DNA of 39,454 nucleotides from the NCBI GenBank assembly GCA_963575745.1, contig CAUYUJ010001385.1, positions 62,385-101,838 on the forward strand, written 5' to 3'. The DNA comes from Prorocentrum cordatum. Lineage: Eukaryota; Sar; Dinophyceae; Prorocentrales; Prorocentraceae. Both the position numbers and the translations under genes were made by a program. The notes under the pieces are model-generated. The model ran no database searches. It was given only the letters and a program-made list of their open reading frames with translations, and had not been told where the DNA came from. Within the stretch, counting starts at the first letter, position 1; each line of letters begins with the position of its first letter. This document shows, piece after piece, positions 38,046 through 39,454 of the stretch.

Positions 38046-39454
38046 GAAGGGTCCGAGGGCGGCTGGACCGTGCGAGCCCTGCACCCGAAAGAAATCTGGT
38101 GCGCCCAGGGGGGGCACGGCGGAGCTGTGGGATGCCTTGGGCCTTGGAGGTATGCCGATCGCCGAGCGCATGCGGCAGGCCGCTCGTGCACTCCCGCGTC
38201 GCACGGCCCGCTGGGTGCTCCAGTGGGCGGAGCGCCTGCTGAGGCAGGCCGTAGAGGCAGCGAGCGCAAGCGAGGCACCCGGGGCGCGCGCGGGCGTCGG
38301 GCCCGATCACGACCGACTCGCTAATGACGAGATGGTTAAGCTGTGGCTAAAGGCCTGGCTTCAGGCCCCCGATCGCCCAAGCGGACCATTCGAGGCTGCG
38401 CTGGAGGCGGGGAAGACGACGGACGACGCCGCTCGGTTGGCGGACCAGCTCGACCCCCCTGCTACCGCGCGGTCCACCGCAGCAGGGGTGGACGGGGCAG
38501 GCGGGGAGCGGGTCGGGGCGGTGACCTTCGCTGTGCCGGAAGGCGCGGGCATGCCCAGGCCAAGCGCCATGGGCGGCGTGGGCGGCGAGGCTCGCCCCCC
38601 GCGCAAGGCCCGCCGGCGTGCCCGCAGCGCCCCTGCTCCCGCGCTGGTGAAGCCCGCCGCCTGGCGGTACGCCGGCGGGGGCGCCCCGAAAGGGATTCAA
38701 GGTGAACTCACCGACACCCGCGAGCTGGATGCGACCGCCACCGAGGCGATGTTGGCCAAGCTTGCCGAAGGGACGCGGGCCAATTACAGCGCCGGGTGGC
38801 GTAACTGGGTACTCTGGCGGAGGCTCCGAGGCCGGAGCCCATACCTGCAGGGGGAGACTCGGGACGCCCGCCTTACGGATGAGGACGACCTCATCCGGTA
38901 TGTCGTGTACCTGTACAAGGTGATGAAGAGGCGGGCCACGACCATCCGCCAGCGCCTGTTCGCCATTCGATATGCCCACACCCTGGCCGGGCTTGGGGAT
39001 GTGACCTCCGATCGGCGCCGGCTCTGGACCACGATCGAGGGACTCCGCCGCTGGGACGGAAAGGCGACACGGAAGCTGCCGGCCACGCCCCGGATGTTGC
39101 GCTGGCTCCGAGAGTACTTGTTCGCCCACGGGACGGCCACGCGCCGGGAGGCGACCATCCTATGGGCGGCGCTTATGACGGGGTACTTCTTCATGCTCCG
39201 CGCGTCGGAGTACTTGGTCCAAGAGGACCGCTCCTGGAGCATGGGACGGGTGGTGCGTGGGCAGGACGTACAGGGGATGCGCGGAGGTACACCCAGCGCA
39301 AGGCTCAGCGACTGCGATGAGGTAGTACTGACGATCACGTCGTCCAAGACGGACCAGTTTAACGCAGGTTGCGTACGCAACCATTACCGTTCGGGGGTGG
39401 AGTGGTGTGTCGTGGACGCACTCGCCGACCTCCAGAGGGAGCTGCCGGACCGGT
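38045..39454 (+). CDS. DIRS-B tyrosine recombinase (runs off the window)
   Basis: The frame is open from 37984 to the window end with no stop. The early part is Arg/Ala/Pro-rich (RRTARWVLQWAERLL, PPRKARRRARSAPAP). From about 38707 it reads LDATATEAMLAKLAEGTRAN then YSAGWRNWVLWRR, the SAM-like core-binding domain of phage-integrase-type recombinases. RATTIRQRLFAIRYAH, TPRMLRWLREYLF and ALMTGYFFMLRASEYLVQED follow, where the Arg of LRASE is the first catalytic residue. LTITSSKTDQFNAG contains the probable catalytic Lys. The H/K-x-x-R pair and nucleophilic Tyr lie beyond 39454. It should catalyse insertion of the element's circular cDNA. No defect is visible in the portion present. Confidence 0.8.

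Larger units (their letters stand above)
27597..39454 (+). mobile_element. DIRS-B: large, well-preserved tyrosine-recombinase retrotransposon (3' end beyond window)
   Basis: It is nearly 12 kb and still open at the window end. Order: Pro-rich membrane ORF, Cys/His module, Gag with CCCH finger, C5-methyltransferase-like domain, RT, RNase H, second methyltransferase-like domain and tyrosine recombinase. Long ORFs with few defects (1203, 927 and 696 codons, and about 470 codons of recombinase) contrast with the decayed DIRS-A. Frame changes occur near 28,480, 29,350, 32,930 and 35,773, plus two T-rich insertions. No terminal repeats were found; the 5' palindrome at 27550-27595 may be related to the terminus. 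Confidence 0.8.

Overview
The window looks like nuclear DNA from a dinoflagellate. Three things support this. (1) At 6189-6210 there is a 21/22 match to the conserved dinoflagellate spliced leader. (2) A host gene is split by introns whose junctions all read GAG|G, with GT, GC and GA donors, which is typical of dinoflagellate splicing. (3) Most of the remaining sequence is retroelement debris of dinoflagellate type. The DNA is very GC-rich and full of purine/pyrimidine microsatellites. A Prorocentrum-like genome would fit, but the species is a guess. Nothing points to bacteria: no operons, RBS patterns, tRNA or rRNA genes are visible.

Layout. 1-21,450 holds the 3' part of an aspartate kinase gene on the + strand, seen as four short phase-0 exons (3327-3470, 5031-5120, 20035-20121, and from 21220) that together encode the C-terminal regulatory ACT domains. 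Its catalytic domain must lie upstream of the window. The intron between exons 2 and 3 is 14.9 kb and carries two decayed non-LTR retrotransposons in the same orientation. LINE-1 (6189 to about 12,333) begins exactly at the relic spliced leader and retains ORF1, endonuclease, reverse transcriptase, RNase H and a terminal zinc-ribbon. LINE-2 (about 13,590-18,282) has a different RT lineage, RNase H and its own zinc-ribbon. Between them is a duplicated segment encoding the peptide motif QSEADEV. The other introns hold inverted repeats, a 90-bp tandem array and (GGA)n tracts.

Downstream of the kinase gene lie two tyrosine-recombinase (DIRS-like) retrotransposons, both on the + strand. DIRS-A (about 21,700-27,497) is riddled with frameshifts but shows Gag, RT, RNase H, tyrosine recombinase and a trailing methyltransferase-like domain. 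DIRS-B (about 27,597 to the window end) is much better preserved, with ORFs of 1203, 927 and 696 codons plus an open recombinase ORF. Its order is membrane/proline-rich ORF, Cys/His module, Gag with CCCH finger, cytosine-methyltransferase-like domain, RT, RNase H, second methyltransferase-like domain, tyrosine recombinase. Two T-rich blocks of about 280 bp interrupt DIRS-B, one inside the RT core and one between the RNase H and recombinase ORFs.

The most unusual features are the two C5-methyltransferase-like domains flanking RT-RNase H in DIRS-B, the T-rich intron-like blocks, the spliced leader fossil at a LINE 5' end, and the exploded aspartokinase gene. All family assignments come from reading motifs by eye, with no database search.
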